A stretch of 64,000 nucleotides of DNA from contig WGMT01000021.1 in assembly GCA_016124945.1 (NCBI GenBank), positions 62,001 to 126,000 on the forward strand, given 5' to 3'. The notes beneath the pieces were generated by a model that saw only the letters and a program-made list of their open reading frames with translations, ran no database searches and was not told where the DNA came from. Numbering within the stretch: the first letter of the stretch is position 1; every line of letters begins with the position of its first letter. The position numbers and the translations under genes are program-made. This DNA comes from a bacterium (lineage in GTDB: Bacteria > Chloroflexota > Anaerolineae > Caldilineales > Caldilineaceae). Positions 25,934 to 34,878 of the stretch are shown here, one piece after another.

Positions 25934-27220
25934 TCATAACCTCGGGTAGCGGAAGCGCAACGGCCAGCGGAAACGTAGTTCGCGGCGACGGCGCAATCTT
26001 TCTTCGGGATCACTGGGGATTTTAACGGCGCCGAGGATGAACCAGGAGATCGCCACCAGCAGCGAACCCACCGCGAAGATGATCATCTCGTCCACGCCAA
26101 AGCGCAATAACAACGAACCGACCACCGGCGCCAACATGCCACGCAAGCCGATCACTGTGGTCTGCAACGCCGAATATTCCACCACCTTGTCCGGCTCGGC
26201 CAGTTGAATGCTGGTGTTGATGAAGCCCAGATCGACGCCCGCCGAGATGATCCCCTGCACGATGAAGGCGGGCAGCAGCATCCAACCGTCTGTTGCCCAG
26301 ATGTAGCAGGCCGGGATGATGGCGGCAAGGGCGCAGTTGACACGCAAAACCCACAGCCCACCACGTTGGTCGATCAACTTGCCCCATACCACGAAGCCCG
26401 CCAGCCAGAAGACGGACTGAGCCAACCCCAGTAGGCCAATCTCACTGTACGACAACCCCAGCCTATCTACCTGGACAATGGGGTAGAGGGCAAAGCCAAT
26501 CAGCCCGCCGAATCCGTAGACCGAAATGCCGATTAGGTAGATGGTGAAGGAGCGGTTGCTGCGCACAATGCTCAGCAGACTGGTCACCGGTTTTGTCTCA
26601 CGCGGCGGTAACGGTCCTTCATCTACCTGAAGACGCGCAAAGAGCACCGTAGACAGGATGCCCATGAGACCGGCCAGGGGAAAGATGATGCGGTAGCTCC
26701 ACTGATCGAGCGCCCAACCGGCCAGCGGCGTCATCAACAGGATCGCCGCCACCATGCCCAGCCGCACCACCGACATCACCTGTCCGCGCACATGGGTGGG
26801 GTAGATGGTCTGAATGATGCGGGTGTAGGCAGGCGAAGGGAATGTCTCCAGAATCCAGAAAAAGGCCAGCAGCACCAGCATCCAACCCACATCGTTGATG
26901 AAGGCAAAGACGAGAAAGATGCTGCGTGCAATCAGCCAGGTTGTCACCGCGAAGGACATGGTGCGCCGTCTGCGCATCAAAATCACGCTGAAGGCAACCA
27001 GCACTGATCCCCAATAGTTCTGGGTGACGTAAAGCGCCAACAGATCAGAAGACGCCCCCAACTTGCGCAGCACCACAGGGATGAACTGTAACGAAGCGGC
27101 AAAAAAGAGGCCGTAGGCCATGGCCCCGACCAATTCGATGTACATGTTTCGGCGCACGATGGGATCCAGTGTGCCGGTGAGCGATCCTTCGAGGCGGGCT
27201 TGCAAGTTGAGCAGCCACAT
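25934..27220 (-). CDS. MFS transporter
   Basis: 428 residues from the ATG at 27220; the longer frame upstream overlaps the aldolase gene. Twelve hydrophobic segments are seen, with a charged loop after TM2 (LMRRRRTMSF) and a central loop near DEGPLPPRETKPV. The basic end RRRRELRFRWPLRFRYPRL is unusual. The substrate is unknown; the position between a NanA-type aldolase and an aldo/keto reductase suggests a sugar acid or similar. Confidence 0.85.
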   Translation of the reverse strand: MWLLNLQARLEGSLTGTLDPIVRRNMYIELVGAMAYGLFFAASLQFIPVVLRKLGASSDLLALYVTQNYWGSVLVAFSVILMRRRRTMSFAVTTWLIARSIFLVFAFINDVGWMLVLLAFFWILETFPSPAYTRIIQTIYPTHVRGQVMSVVRLGMVAAILLMTPLAGWALDQWSYRIIFPLAGLMGILSTVLFARLQVDEGPLPPRETKPVTSLLSIVRSNRSFTIYLIGISVYGFGGLIGFALYPIVQVDRLGLSYSEIGLLGLAQSVFWLAGFVVWGKLIDQRGGLWVLRVNCALAAIIPACYIWATDGWMLLPAFIVQGIISAGVDLGFINTSIQLAEPDKVVEYSALQTTVIGLRGMLAPVVGSLLLRFGVDEMIIFAVGSLLVAISWFILGAVKIPSDPEERLRRRRELRFRWPLRFRYPRL

Positions 27221-27231
27221 GGTTGTGTCTC

Positions 27232-28173
27232 TTAAGTTGTGAGCTGGCGGACTAAACCAAGGGCCTCTTCTTCCAATTCGGCCAAGCCGGCCGCATCTAC
27301 GGCGCGGAAGAGGGCGCTTGTTTCGTCCGCTGTCAGAGGACGCTGAGGACGGCGGGGCACGCCGCAGTCGATGCCCAAGCGGGTGACAATCGCCTTCAAC
27401 CCGGCAAAGAGGGGCGCAGTCAGCAGCGCGTCGATGACGAGGTTGGCCTTCTCTTGCAACACCCGCGCCTTTTCCCAATCACCTGCCTTGCCGGCCTGGT
27501 AGATGGCGCTAAAGGTGGACGGCATCACGTTGTAGGTGCTGCCGATTGCGCCATGTGCGCCCATTGCCAATCCACCTACAAAGACTTCGTCGAAGCCCGA
27601 AAAGACGGTGATGTCTGGGCGCAACCGGATGATACGCTGCATGTCGTAGAGGTTGTAGGCCGAGTATTTGATGCCTGAGATGCCGGGGATCTGGATCAGC
27701 TCGCGCATGAGGTCCGCATTGATCTCCACACCGGTGGCGCTGGGGATGTTGTAGACGTGGGTGGGCACGTCACCGGCCGCTTCGGCGATGAGCCGGTAAT
27801 GATCGACAATGGCGCTGCGGTCAACACGGAAGTAAATGGGCGGCACGGCGGCTACGGCGTCAACGCCCAATTCGGCGGCATGACGGGCCAATCGCTGCGC
27901 CTCCGGCGTGGCAATCGCACCGATGTGGGCAACGATCTTGCCCCGTCCTGCATTTTGATCGACCACGGCTTCGAGCAGCGCACGGCGTTCATCCGACGTC
28001 ATCAGCAGCCCTTCACCGGTGCCGCCGGCCACAAAGAAGCCATCGACGCCCCGCGCCAGCAGGTGATCCACCAAACGCCGGGCGCTTTCCAGGTTGATCA
28101 CGGTGCCGTCCGCATTCATGGGAGTAAGCAACGCAGGCAGAATGCCGCCAATGATAGGATTGCCGAGGGTCAT
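27232..28173 (-). CDS. DapA/NanA family pyruvate-type aldolase
   Basis: 313 residues, TIM barrel. FVAGGTGEGLLMTSDER is the carboxylate-binding loop, Tyr in VYNIPSATGVEIN and Lys in GIKYSAYNLYDM are the catalytic pair, and GAIGSTYNVMP is closer to N-acetylneuraminate lyase than to DapA. The likely reaction is retro-aldol cleavage of a 2-keto-3-deoxy acid to pyruvate and an aldehyde. Placed 11 bp before the MFS gene and downstream of a GntR regulator. Confidence 0.85.
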   Translation of the reverse strand: MTLGNPIIGGILPALLTPMNADGTVINLESARRLVDHLLARGVDGFFVAGGTGEGLLMTSDERRALLEAVVDQNAGRGKIVAHIGAIATPEAQRLARHAAELGVDAVAAVPPIYFRVDRSAIVDHYRLIAEAAGDVPTHVYNIPSATGVEINADLMRELIQIPGISGIKYSAYNLYDMQRIIRLRPDITVFSGFDEVFVGGLAMGAHGAIGSTYNVMPSTFSAIYQAGKAGDWEKARVLQEKANLVIDALLTAPLFAGLKAIVTRLGIDCGVPRRPQRPLTADETSALFRAVDAAGLAELEEEALGLVRQLTT

Positions 28174-28239
28174 AAGCTGAGTTCTCGTTTCTATGATTTT
28201 GTTGTTGGTTTTGATAGATAGCTGATGCTGTGTGGCGTG

Positions 28240-28926
28240 TTACGGCTCGCTGCGCAATGGATGTGCCCGTAGCGCCTGGCGCAGGTTATCGACATTGTGG
28301 GCGCGCAGGGCGTCAATAATTCGTTGGTGATCGTCGACCACGCGCTGTGTATTGCGACGAATTGCGCCCGGTTGGTGCAAAATGGTGACACGAAAATGCT
28401 CAACCAGGAGCGGAATCAGGTCAATGAGCACAGAGTTGTGGGTGGCTTGAAAGAGCACTTTGTGAAATTCAATATCGTCTTTGACGGTGCTCTGCCCGGC
28501 GCGAAGATTGGCTGCCAGGCTGTGGTTGATCGTCTCTAACGCCTCGATCTGGCTGTCGGTGATTCGCTCGGCCATAAGATGGGCCGCGCCAATCTCCACC
28601 GTGGCGCGCGCTTCGCTCAAATCAGCCAGATTGGGGCCACCGTAATCACCGCCGTAATCAAGCGTCACCTGGAGCTGTTGGGCAAGTACACCTGCGTCAT
28701 GAGGACGAACAAAGATACCCCGTCCTGCTTTCTTCTCGATCAACCCATCTGCCACCAACACACTCAGCGCCTCACGCACAATGTTTCGGCTCACCGAGAG
28801 ACTCTCGCTCAGATCTCTTTCGCTGGGCAGTTGATCGCCCGGCTTCAGCTCTTCTGTGAGAATAAAACGACGAAGTGTATCCGTCGCCTGCTGTGTGAGT
28901 GTATCGCGGGAGAGCGGTTTGAGCAT
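28240..28926 (-). CDS. GntR/FadR-family transcriptional regulator
   Basis: 228 residues: winged helix (about 8-75, QLPSERDLSESLSVSRNIVREALSVL) and a helical FCD effector domain (about 90-220) with the metal-ligand pattern D..H/H (EFHKVLFQATHNS, DDHQRIIDALRAH). It lies at the head of the aldolase operon and is divergent from a PLP enzyme gene; a 7-bp inverted repeat between them is the likely binding site. The effector is probably an organic acid from the pathway. Confidence 0.92.
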   Translation of the reverse strand: MLKPLSRDTLTQQATDTLRRFILTEELKPGDQLPSERDLSESLSVSRNIVREALSVLVADGLIEKKAGRGIFVRPHDAGVLAQQLQVTLDYGGDYGGPNLADLSEARATVEIGAAHLMAERITDSQIEALETINHSLAANLRAGQSTVKDDIEFHKVLFQATHNSVLIDLIPLLVEHFRVTILHQPGAIRRNTQRVVDDHQRIIDALRAHNVDNLRQALRAHPLRSEP

Positions 28927-28947
28927 GATCCTGCTTATCGGTATAAT
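28919..28947 (+). promoter_or_regulatory. Plus-strand promoter facing the operator
   Basis: TTGAGC (28919-28924), 17 nt, TATAAT (28942-28947). It overlaps the start of the gntR gene and would read right towards the PLP enzyme at 29184, with the operator at its start point. Confidence 0.55.
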
Positions 28948-28966
28948 TGGTCCAGTAATTGGACCA
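28948..28966. promoter_or_regulatory. GntR operator candidate
   Basis: TGGTCCA and TGGACCA form a perfect 7-bp inverted repeat around GTAAT. The TGGTC-GACCA type suits FadR-subfamily regulators. It lies between, and touches, two face-to-face promoters. Confidence 0.7.
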
Positions 28967-28994
28967 CAATACCATGCAGGGATCGGGCTGTCAA
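28966..28994 (-). promoter_or_regulatory. gntR operon promoter
   Basis: On the minus strand TTGACA (28994-28989), 17 nt, TATTGT (28971-28966). Its start point falls in the operator, consistent with autoregulation. Confidence 0.6.
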
Positions 28995-29002
28995 GAGAGT
29001 TT

Positions 29003-29158
29003 GGATTGGTGATTGGTGACTAGTGATTGGGGACTGGGTGGAGTTTGCACCCTCTCCTGTCAAACGCCCCCCTCAACCAGAGATCAGGCGATTAAGCGAT
29101 TTCAGATGTTCAACCCGATCCCCGATCCCCAATCACTAATCACCAATCACTAATCCCC
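29003..29158. repeat. Inverted short-period spacer repeat
   Basis: The left arm has GATTGGTGATTGGTGACTAGTGATTGGGG units, the right arm CCCCAATCACTAATCACCAATCAC in inverse orientation. About 60 bp between the arms include one GGCGATTAAGCGATT unit. The right arm ends about 25 bp before the PLP enzyme start. Confidence 0.75.
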
Positions 29159-29183
29159 ACCCACCAACCACAAGGACACATCC

Positions 29184-30272
29184 ATGACTGAGATCGGCTT
29201 ACCGCTAGAAGAACTTGACACCCCTATGCTCTGGGTGGACATCGACCAGTTGGATCGGAACATTGCCATTCTGGCGGACCATTTCGCACAGGTCGGTGTG
29301 CAATGGCGACCGCACACCAAGGGGATCAAAGCGCCCGCGATTGCCCACAAATTGGTAAAGGGTGGGGCCATCGGCGTCACCTGTGCCAAACTGGGCGAGG
29401 CCGAGGTGATGGCCGCCGCCGGCATCGAGGACATTCTCATTGCCAACCAGGTGGTGGGGAAGCACAAAATTCAGCGCCTGGTCAACCTCTGCCGCTGGGC
29501 CGACGTCAAAATCGCCGTGGACAGCACCGCCACGCTGGCCGACCTGGGCCGCGCCGCACAGGACAAAGGCGTCAACGTGGGGGTACTTATCGAAATCGAC
29601 AGCGGCATGAAGCGCGCCGGTGTGCTGCCGGGTGAGCCGGTGGTCGCCCTGGCACAAACCATTGTACAGACCCCGGGGCTGCGCTTCGACGGTCTCATGA
29701 GCTGGGAAGGCCATTCGCTCTCAGCGCCGTCGCACGAGGAGCGGCGCGCAGAAGCGGCGCGCTCCATCGCGTTGCTCACCGAAAGCGCCGATCTCTGCCG
29801 CGCCGCCGGTATCCCTGTGCGCATTGTCAGTTGTGGCGGCAGCGGCACACTGGACGTGACGCCGTCTCTCCCCGGCATTACTGAAGTACAGGCCGGTGGG
29901 GCCGTTTTCAACGATGTCACCTACACCAAGTGGCTGGTGCCCACGCAACCAGCGATCTTCGTCCGCTGTACCGTCACCAGTCGGCCCAACCCCAGCCGTA
30001 TCATCGTCGACGGTGGCTTTAAGACGATGCCCGCCTGGCTCAACCAGCCCAAGCCACTCGGCATCGAACACGTGGAAAGGGTGGCCACTTCCGCCGAGCA
30101 TGGGATCATCAACCTGTCTGAACCCAACCACGACTTGAAGGTGGGCGACGGTTGCGACTTCCTTCTCGGCTACGGCGACGCCACTGTCTTCTTGCACGAT
30201 GTCATCTACGCCATGCGCAACGGCATTGTCGAAGCTATCTGGCGCGTTGAAGCACGCGGACGCATTCGGTAA
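29184..30272 (+). CDS. D-threonine aldolase / D-serine dehydratase-like PLP enzyme
   Basis: 362 residues. The alanine-racemase-type barrel has its PLP lysine in WRPHTKGIKAP; the C-terminal domain has the metal-site pattern of DSD1/low-specificity D-threonine aldolases (SEPNHDLKVGD, CDFLLGYGDATV). Such enzymes cleave D-3-hydroxy amino acids or dehydrate D-serine. It is divergent from gntR and probably under its control, so a D-hydroxy amino acid may be one substrate of the catabolic island. Confidence 0.82.
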   Translation: MTEIGLPLEELDTPMLWVDIDQLDRNIAILADHFAQVGVQWRPHTKGIKAPAIAHKLVKGGAIGVTCAKLGEAEVMAAAGIEDILIANQVVGKHKIQRLVNLCRWADVKIAVDSTATLADLGRAAQDKGVNVGVLIEIDSGMKRAGVLPGEPVVALAQTIVQTPGLRFDGLMSWEGHSLSAPSHEERRAEAARSIALLTESADLCRAAGIPVRIVSCGGSGTLDVTPSLPGITEVQAGGAVFNDVTYTKWLVPTQPAIFVRCTVTSRPNPSRIIVDGGFKTMPAWLNQPKPLGIEHVERVATSAEHGIINLSEPNHDLKVGDGCDFLLGYGDATVFLHDVIYAMRNGIVEAIWRVEARGRIR

Positions 30273-30288
30273 CGCAGAGTAAAGATCT

Positions 30289-30473
30289 GATCCACGAAGG
30301 CACACGAAGAGACACGAAGGCAGAAGGTAAAAACTAGGGAGAAGGGACACGGCTTACACGGATTTTCAGGATTGTTTTGGAGGAGAGAAAATTCATCTTC
30401 TTTTTTCATCTAAAATCCTGCAAATCCGCGCAATCCGTGTCCATCTCTTTGGCTTCGTGTCTCTTCGTGGATC
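30289..30473. repeat. Nested inverted spacer repeat (CACGAAG and CACGGATT types)
   Basis: Outer arms GATCCACGAAGGCACACGAA and CTTCGTGTCTCTTCGTGGATC; inner arms CACGGCTTACACGGATTTTC and AAATCCGCGCAATCCGTG. It fills the gap between two plus-strand genes. Related elements lie at 59035 and 62818. Confidence 0.75.
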
Positions 30474-30509
30474 AAAAACCTAATTTCACCATTACTGAAA
30501 GGATTGTTG

Positions 30510-31412
30510 ATGCACACCCTGCCCTTCGACCAACCCGGTCGATTTTGGAAAGGCAATTTGCACGCCCATTCCACCTTGTCCGACGGGCGACTGTCGCTGG
30601 AAGACGTCTGCCGCCTTTACGCTGAGGAAGGCTACGACTTCCTCTCTTTAACCGATCACTTCCTTGAAAGTTACGGCTGGCCTATCGCCGACACGCGCCT
30701 GTGCCGCAGTGAGGACTTTACCACCATCATCGGCGCGGAACTCCACGCCGGGCGCACCGAGTTAGGGGAGATCTGGCACATCCTCGCCGTGGGGTTGCCG
30801 CTTGACTTTGCCCGCGCAACGCCCCAGGAGACAGGACCCGAAATCGCGGCGCGTGCTCTGGCCGTCGGCGCATTTGTGGCCGCCGCCCACCCCAACTGGT
30901 ACTCCCTCAGCGAAGGGGACATCCTCTCGCTGGGCAATATCGACGCCATTGAGATCTACAACGGCGTCTCCGCTGATCACAACGACCGCGCCGAAAGCTG
31001 GCATGTGGCCGACGTGCTACTGGGCAAAGGACATCGCTACAGCGCCTGCGCCTGTGACGACTACCACGCCAACCCCGCCAATCACGATTTCGGTCGCGGC
31101 TGGGTTTGGGTGAAGAGCGAATCGCTGGAACCCGACGCATTGGTCACCGCGCTCAAGGCCGGCCACTACTACGCCAGCACAGGACCGCAGATCCACGATG
31201 TCCGCGTCGAGGACGGTTCAATTTTCGTCCGTTGTTCGCCGGTGGAGCGCATCTGGGTGACGGGCATCGCCAGCCGCACGCGCCGCACCAATGGCTGCGC
31301 CATCACCGAGGCCGAGTTCAATCTCGACAACTTCAACAGCCCCTTCTGCCGGGTGACGATCCGCGATGTCCACGGGCGGCAGGCGTGGACGAACCCGATC
31401 TGGTTGGGATGA
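30510..31412 (+). CDS. PHP-domain phosphoesterase-like protein
   Basis: 300 residues from the ATG at 30510 (GAAAGG upstream). The PHP metal motifs are GNLHAHSTLSDG, LSLTDHF, an acidic residue in IIGAELHAG, AAHPNW and CACDDYH. The family includes histidinol phosphatase-like and phosphoesterase enzymes. No DNA polymerase domains are attached. It follows the PLP enzyme and may share its transcript; the substrate is unknown. Confidence 0.82.
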   Translation: MHTLPFDQPGRFWKGNLHAHSTLSDGRLSLEDVCRLYAEEGYDFLSLTDHFLESYGWPIADTRLCRSEDFTTIIGAELHAGRTELGEIWHILAVGLPLDFARATPQETGPEIAARALAVGAFVAAAHPNWYSLSEGDILSLGNIDAIEIYNGVSADHNDRAESWHVADVLLGKGHRYSACACDDYHANPANHDFGRGWVWVKSESLEPDALVTALKAGHYYASTGPQIHDVRVEDGSIFVRCSPVERIWVTGIASRTRRTNGCAITEAEFNLDNFNSPFCRVTIRDVHGRQAWTNPIWLG

Positions 31413-31468
31413 CGACGGACGACCGACGACATGAGGGGTGGATTGGTTGGGTTTGGGGAAGGTGAAAC

Positions 31469-31572
31469 GATGAAGCGTTGAAGCGATGAAGCGTTGAAGC
31501 GTTGAAGCGATGAAGCGTTGAAGCGATGAAGCGTTGAAGCGTTGAAGCGATGAAGCGTTGAAGCGATGAAGC
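31469..31572 (+). repeat. 8-bp tandem repeat with 40-bp higher order
   Basis: Thirteen units of GATGAAGC (A) or GTTGAAGC (T) follow one another without gaps in the order A T A T T, A T A T T, A T A. The period is thus 40 bp. It is non-coding and lies between convergent genes. Confidence 0.95.
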
Positions 31573-31627
31573 GAGGAATGTGATTGGACTTCCGGGAAGA
31601 AACGACCTCTTCCCAGAAGGTTTCTGT

Positions 31628-31665
31628 GACCTGGCGGGTTTTCTGCAACCCGCCAGGTCTTTTTC
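31628..31665 (+). terminator. Intrinsic terminator of the PHP gene, repeat-like
   Basis: GACCTGGCGGGTT pairs with AACCCGCCAGGTC around TTCTGC and is followed by TTTTT. Very similar hairpins occur at 47899-47976, so it is a mobile-type hairpin used as terminator. Confidence 0.8.
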
Positions 31666-31668
31666 TAC

Positions 31669-32433
31669 CTACCCCTGAAACGCCCGCACTGTCTTCAGCC
31701 CGGCAGTCGCGCCGCCGAGGACCATGCCGGCGTCGCCGCCTGCGGTGAGAAAGCGGAATCCCTGTTCGGCACGGCGTACTGCTTCTTCGGGCGAAGCGCA
31801 GGCGATGCCGGGGACTGTCCCGGTGTTCTTGCACGCCTGGATCACCTTCTCCAGGGCAATACGGTGCTCGTCGCGTTCAAACATCTGGCTGGGGTGGAAG
31901 CCCATTGATAGCGACAGGTCCGAAGGGCCAACCCAGCAGCCGTCCACCCCCGGTGTACCGAGGATGGCTTCGGCGTTCTCCACGGCTTCCACCGTTTCGA
32001 TCTGCACCGCCACGAAGATCTGATCGTCGATCCAACTGGAATAGTCAGCGCCGTAGGCGCGGGCGCGTCCCCAGCCCCACGAGCGGGTTCCCTTGGGCGG
32101 GAAGCGGCAGGCGTCTGCGGCGGCTTTGGCGTCTGCTGCGTTGTTGACCATGGGGATGACCACACCCATGCAGCCCTCGTCAAGCAGGCGACCGATCATC
32201 GTGAAATCGTTGCGCGCCTCACGCGCCATGGGGATGGCCGATCCTGTGCGCAGCGCGATGAGTGCAGCAATGGTGGAATCCGGCCCCCACGTGCCGTGCT
32301 GATTGTCGATCATCACAAAATCGATGCCGCAATCGCTGAGCATCTCGGCAATGATCGCCGACCCCAAGCCCAGCGGATAGCCGAACACCGCCTTGCCCTC
32401 AGACATCTTCTGCTTCGCACTATTGATTCGCAT
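31669..32433 (-). CDS. HpcH/HpaI-family 2-keto-acid aldolase
   Basis: 254 residues from the ATG at 32433. Family marks: MIDNQHGTWG, MAREARNDF, MGVVIPMVNNA, metal ligands Glu in QIETVEAVENAE and Asp in GPSDLSLSMG. The class II pyruvate aldolases of this family cleave 4-hydroxy-2-oxo acids or 2-keto-3-deoxy sugar acids. It is the last gene behind the ABC importer, which suggests that the imported compound ends as such an acid. Confidence 0.88.
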   Translation of the reverse strand: MRINSAKQKMSEGKAVFGYPLGLGSAIIAEMLSDCGIDFVMIDNQHGTWGPDSTIAALIALRTGSAIPMAREARNDFTMIGRLLDEGCMGVVIPMVNNAADAKAAADACRFPPKGTRSWGWGRARAYGADYSSWIDDQIFVAVQIETVEAVENAEAILGTPGVDGCWVGPSDLSLSMGFHPSQMFERDEHRIALEKVIQACKNTGTVPGIACASPEEAVRRAEQGFRFLTAGGDAGMVLGGATAGLKTVRAFQG

Positions 32434-32467
32434 AAGTGGTCTCGTTTCTGTGTGTAGAGTAGAAAAA

Positions 32468-32527
32468 AGTGATTGGTGACTGGGCAGAGATCTCTGCCCA
32501 GTCACCAATCCCTAATCACCAATCACT
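32468..32527. repeat. Inverted short-period spacer repeat, closed hairpin
   Basis: GATTGGTGACTGGGCAGAGA is followed at once by its exact reverse complement (32471-32510), with further AGTGATT/AATCACT arms outside. It lies between the aldolase start and the end of the ABC ATPase gene, whose last codons are made of the same repeat units. Confidence 0.85.
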
Positions 32528-32546
32528 TGTCTTTAATCACTTGTCT

Positions 32547-33605
32547 TCAATCCCCAGTCCCCGATATCTCTTGATCCCCAATCCCTTCGAGGATAATCTC
32601 ACGGGAGCGGTGACAGCGTACCCAGTGGCCCGGCTCAATTTCTTCGAGGTGGGGCGTCTCGCTGCGGCAGACGTCGGCAACGTAGCGGCAGCGCGGGTGA
32701 AAGTAGCAACCCGACGGCGGATGTGCCGGATCGGCCACTTCGCCTTCGAGGATGATACGTTGTGAGCGCAGGCGAGGATCAGGCTTGGGCACGGCGGAAA
32801 GCAGCGCTTCGGTGTAGGGGTGCTTGGGGGTTTTGAAAAGTGCCGCCGTTTCGGCGACTTCGACAATCTTGCCCACGTACATCACCGCCACACGGTCGCT
32901 GACATGTTTGACCACGCTCAGATCGTGGGCCACAAAGAGGTACGAAAGCCCCAGCCTGTCTTGAAGTTCGAGTAGCAGGTTCACAATCTGCGCCTGCACC
33001 GACACATCCAGCGCAGAGACAGGTTCATCGGCGACAATCAGGCGCGGGTTCAGGGCGAGGGCGCGGGCAATGCCCACACGCTGGCGTTGTCCACCGCTGA
33101 AGGCATGGGGATAGCGTGTCATGAAGGCTGTGGGCAAGCCGACCACTTGCATCAATTCGGCCACACGGTCCTGGCGATCTTTGCTGCCCATGCCGTTGAT
33201 CAGCATTGGCTCGGCAATGATGTCGGCAATGGTCATGCGTGGGTTGAGCGACGAGTAGGGATCCTGGAAGATCATCTGCATCTGCGGGCGCAACGGACGT
33301 AGTTCGCTCTTGGGCAAGGTCGCCACGTTGACCGTCTGTCCATTGTCCAAACGAAAGCGGATCTCGCCCGATGTGGGCGTTACTGCACGCAGAATACAGC
33401 GGGCCGTCGTTGTTTTGCCGCAGCCGCTCTCTCCCACCAGCGAGAGCGTTTCGCCCTGTCGAATGTGAAAATTAACCTCGTCTACGGCGCGCACTTGGCC
33501 AACTACACGGCGCAGCAGTCCTTTTCGGATCGGGAAATACTTTTTGAGATCGCGCACTTCGAGCACATTTTCAACGTTGGATTTTGCACCGTTTTGTTCA
33601 GCCAT
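32547..33605 (-). CDS. ABC transporter ATP-binding protein, DppF/OppF type
   Basis: 352 residues. Walker [15 protein letters not shown], signature [15 protein letters not shown], Walker [13 protein letters not shown], and the C-terminal oligopeptide-type extension ([18 protein letters not shown]) that can bind an Fe-S cluster in this family. The last residues [12 protein letters not shown] derive from GGGACTGGGGATTGA-type repeat DNA. Partner of the OppD-type ATPase upstream. Confidence 0.93.
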   Translation of the reverse strand: MAEQNGAKSNVENVLEVRDLKKYFPIRKGLLRRVVGQVRAVDEVNFHIRQGETLSLVGESGCGKTTTARCILRAVTPTSGEIRFRLDNGQTVNVATLPKSELRPLRPQMQMIFQDPYSSLNPRMTIADIIAEPMLINGMGSKDRQDRVAELMQVVGLPTAFMTRYPHAFSGGQRQRVGIARALALNPRLIVADEPVSALDVSVQAQIVNLLLELQDRLGLSYLFVAHDLSVVKHVSDRVAVMYVGKIVEVAETAALFKTPKHPYTEALLSAVPKPDPRLRSQRIILEGEVADPAHPPSGCYFHPRCRYVADVCRSETPHLEEIEPGHWVRCHRSREIILEGIGDQEISGTGD

Positions 33606-33659
33606 GAAGTGTCTTTTCTACGTTTACCGGATTGCCTCGGCAACTTCCGGATTGTGGTT

Positions 33660-34712
33660 TTATCTCTGTGGTTCAAGGGTTGGCGCGGCAACTTCCGGCT
33701 CATTGTAGAGGAAACAACTCACCGTCTGCTCGGCGACGACGGCGTGAAGTTGGGGTTGATGCCGATCACAGACACCGGCCATGAACTCCGTACAGCGCGG
33801 GTGAAAAGGACAGCCCTTGGGTCGCGCATAGGGGTGCGGAATTGAGCCGCTAATCGTCGCAAGTTTGGTACGCGGCGGCGCGAAGATGCTGGGGATCGAG
33901 CGTAGCAACGAACGTGTGTAGGGGTGCTTGGGATCGTGGAAAATCTGATCCACCGGTCCTTTTTCGGCGACTTGCCCCAGGTACATCACCGCCACATCGT
34001 CGGCCATCTCGGCGATGACGCCCATGTCGTGGGTGATGAGGATAATCGCCAGGCCCCGCTCTTCTTGCAACTGGCGCATTAGATCGAGGATCTGCGCCTG
34101 TGTCGTCACATCCAGGGCTGTGGTGGGTTCATCGGCAATCAGGATGCGTGGATCGCTGGCCAGCGCCAGGGCAATCATCACACGTTGGCGCAGCCCGCCG
34201 CTGAGTTGGAACGAATACTCGTCGATGCGGCGATCCGGCTTGGGGATGCCTACCATGTTCAGCAGCTCAATGGCTTCCAGGCGCGCCTGTTTGGCGGTAA
34301 GCCCTTTGTGCAGGCGGATAGCTTCGATGATCTGATTGCCCACGGTGTAGTGTGGGCTGAGCGACGTCATCGGCTCTTGGAAGATGAGGGCGATCTCACC
34401 ACCGCGGATTTCACGCATCAGGCGGCTGTCGTCGTCCTCTTGCGCTAGATCGATCTCCTGGATGCGCCCGCCGCCCATATCGCGGCGCAGCAGGATTTCA
34501 CCTTCCACAATGATGCCCGGCCTTTCCACAATCCGTAGGATCGACCGTGCCGTCACACTTTTGCCGCAGCCGCTTTCACCCACAATGCCCAGCGTACGTC
34601 CGGCATAAATATCAAAACTAGCACCGTCCACTGCCTGCACCACACCCTCATCTTGATAGAAGAAGGTTTTTAGGTTTCGGACGGAGAGGATTGGTTGATC
34701 GTTGGTCGTCAT
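33660..34712 (-). CDS. ABC transporter ATP-binding protein, DppD/OppD type
   Basis: 350 residues. Walker A GESGCGKSVTARSIL, signature QLSGGLRQRVMIALAL, Walker B ILIADEPTTALD and the C-terminal CPFHPRCTEFMAGVCD segment. It forms the ATPase heterodimer with the next gene. A 13-bp direct repeat (CGGCAACTTCCGG) occurs in its last codons and in the 54-bp gap behind it. Confidence 0.93.
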   Translation of the reverse strand: MTTNDQPILSVRNLKTFFYQDEGVVQAVDGASFDIYAGRTLGIVGESGCGKSVTARSILRIVERPGIIVEGEILLRRDMGGGRIQEIDLAQEDDDSRLMREIRGGEIALIFQEPMTSLSPHYTVGNQIIEAIRLHKGLTAKQARLEAIELLNMVGIPKPDRRIDEYSFQLSGGLRQRVMIALALASDPRILIADEPTTALDVTTQAQILDLMRQLQEERGLAIILITHDMGVIAEMADDVAVMYLGQVAEKGPVDQIFHDPKHPYTRSLLRSIPSIFAPPRTKLATISGSIPHPYARPKGCPFHPRCTEFMAGVCDRHQPQLHAVVAEQTVSCFLYNEPEVAAPTLEPQR

Positions 34713-34735
34713 GGTTGTCGTTTCGTTGAGTTAGA

Positions 34736-34878
34736 GACTGGGCACTGGCGATCAGGGACTGGGGATGGGGTAGACGAAGTTGACGAGGCGGCGGGAGTAT
34801 TGAAGTGAACCGACCAATTTTCCAACAACGCGTCTAACTTCGTCTACCCAGTCCCCAGTCCCTGATCGCCAGTGCCCA
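34736..34878. repeat. Inverted spacer repeat between ABC genes
   Basis: The left arm GACTGGGCACTGGCGATCAG and right arm CTGATCGCCAGTGCCCA pair, and inside them GGGGTAGACGAAGTT pairs with AACTTCGTCTACCC. The right arm ends next to the stop codon of the permease gene. Confidence 0.8.

Noticed and set aside
31469-31572. CRISPR array
   Set aside because: Units are 8 bp, contiguous and without spacers; no cas genes are present. The same holds for 55141 and 44255.
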